Positions 63,655 to 64,000 of a stretch of DNA of 64,000 nucleotides are shown piece by piece. This stretch comes from Rhodocyclaceae bacterium. GTDB taxonomy: Bacteria; Pseudomonadota; Gammaproteobacteria; Burkholderiales; Rhodocyclaceae. Every line of letters starts with the position of its first letter. Position 1 is the first letter of the stretch. The notes beneath the pieces were generated by a model. The model saw only the letters and a program-made list of their open reading frames with translations. It was not told the DNA's origin and made no database searches. The stretch is from assembly GCA_023150275.1 (NCBI GenBank), contig JAKLLG010000004.1:178268-242267 (forward strand). Reading direction: 5' to 3'. The translations under genes and the position numbers were made by a program.

Positions 63655-63840
63655 TCGTTTTCCTTCTCGGTCGATCACAGAAGCTCCGACAGATTTCGTG
63701 TCGGGCCGTTCAGATTTTCTGCGCGCACATTACAGAGAGGGATTCCAATTTCGCACGAGAGCGGAGGCGCACGTTAGCGCTGATGAGAGGGTGTTTGTGG
63801 AGTGAGGGCAAGAGCCGGGAATGTCGGCACTAGGAAAGCG

Positions 63841-63867
63841 AACGCCCAACCGGTTGGGTTGGGCGTT
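63841..63867. terminator. Hairpin after the 5S rRNA gene
   Basis: AACGCCCAA and TTGGGCGTT form 9-bp arms around a 9-bp loop, 11 bp beyond the 5S 3' end. The T-run is short on both strands (TTTT on the plus strand), yet its place suggests the end of the rRNA operon. Confidence 0.6.
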
Positions 63868-63877
63868 TTGAAGGGGA

Positions 63878-63993
63878 GCCTGGCGGTGACCTACTTTCGC
63901 ACACGAGGTGTGCACTATCATCGGCGCGGTTTCGTTTCACGGTCCTGTTCGGGAAGGGAAGGGGTGGGTCCGAAACGCTATGGCCGCCAAGCA
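63878..63993 (-). rRNA. rrf: 5S ribosomal RNA
   Basis: On the minus strand the gene opens TGCTTGGCGGCCATAGCG and closes GGTCACCGCCAGGC, which pair as helix I. Between them lie the conserved CCGAACAGGACCGTGAAACG-like core and the GCGCCGATGATAGTG stretch of betaproteobacterial 5S rRNA. It is about 116 nt. The 23S and 16S genes should lie beyond the right edge. A hairpin follows on the left. Confidence 0.93.
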
Positions 63994-64000
63994 TAACTTG

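Noticed and set aside
1..64000. tRNA genes, integrases or transposases
   Set aside because: All intergenic gaps were read for tRNA-like ends and the proteins for recombinase motifs. None were convincing. Short or divergent ones could still be missed by eye.

Overview
The window is high-GC and gene-dense and looks like a betaproteobacterial chromosome. A denitrifying member of the Rhodocyclales or a relative is my best inference, not a proven assignment. The support is a TAT-exported NosZ with NosR, a perfect FNR/DNR-type box, a creBCD operon, and a beta-type 5S rRNA at the right edge. Roughly 54 protein genes, one 5S rRNA and one strong small-RNA candidate can be supported. No tRNA, CRISPR array, integrase or transposase was seen.

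Layout. 1-2.9 kb: nosZ followed by nosR (cut by the window edge), both leftward, under an FNR-type box. 2.9-4.8 kb: a NhaR-like regulator divergent from htpX. 4.9-8.7 kb: glnS, an Fe-S protein, a thioredoxin-like protein and a hexose-6-phosphate mutarotase. 8.8-13.4 kb: a hybrid sensor kinase, a small MscS channel and a YceB-like lipoprotein. 13.5-13.8 kb: REP-type repeats. 13.8-28.6 kb: pbpC and a giant alpha-2-macroglobulin (A2M), a pair that is usually adjacent, here separated by a Fic protein, a NERD-domain helicase and two AT-rich secreted-protein genes. A2M lies in a leftward operon with an SPFH protein and an SH3-like protein. 28.8-31.6 kb: a divergent response regulator/kinase pair. 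31.7-38.8 kb: secreted or membrane proteins, including an LprI-RCC1 fusion and a second SH3-like protein, then the candidate sRNA.

39-42.8 kb: a small Cys-rich gene, pyrF, and a three-part deacetylase/glycosyltransferase/methyltransferase fusion. 42.9-48.2 kb: a MacAB-like ABC export operon with a DUF3800 gene inserted between its two permeases. 48.2-54.4 kb: creB-creC-creD, then a membrane-anchored GH3 (NagZ-like) enzyme, a YkgJ-like protein and an M23 peptidase, with a CreB box before creD. 54.4-63.7 kb: housekeeping genes (rluF-like, FKBP, a LivK-like binding protein, an Hpt-HD-GYP protein, tcdA, corA, MBL hydrolase, alpha/beta hydrolase, msrA). 63.88-63.99 kb: the 5S gene at the end of a leftward rRNA operon.

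Three candidates look most worth following up. (1) A two-component-linked envelope module: the same GTGAA-N6-TTCAC palindrome lies between the RR/HK pair and the SPFH-SH3-A2M operon and again upstream of the second SH3-like secreted gene. (2) An unannotated ~67-nt sRNA with CUCCUCC (anti-Shine-Dalgarno) motifs, its own promoter and a strong terminator. (3) An extended Cre locus coupling CreBCD to two peptidoglycan-active proteins. All functional links are inference from sequence and context.
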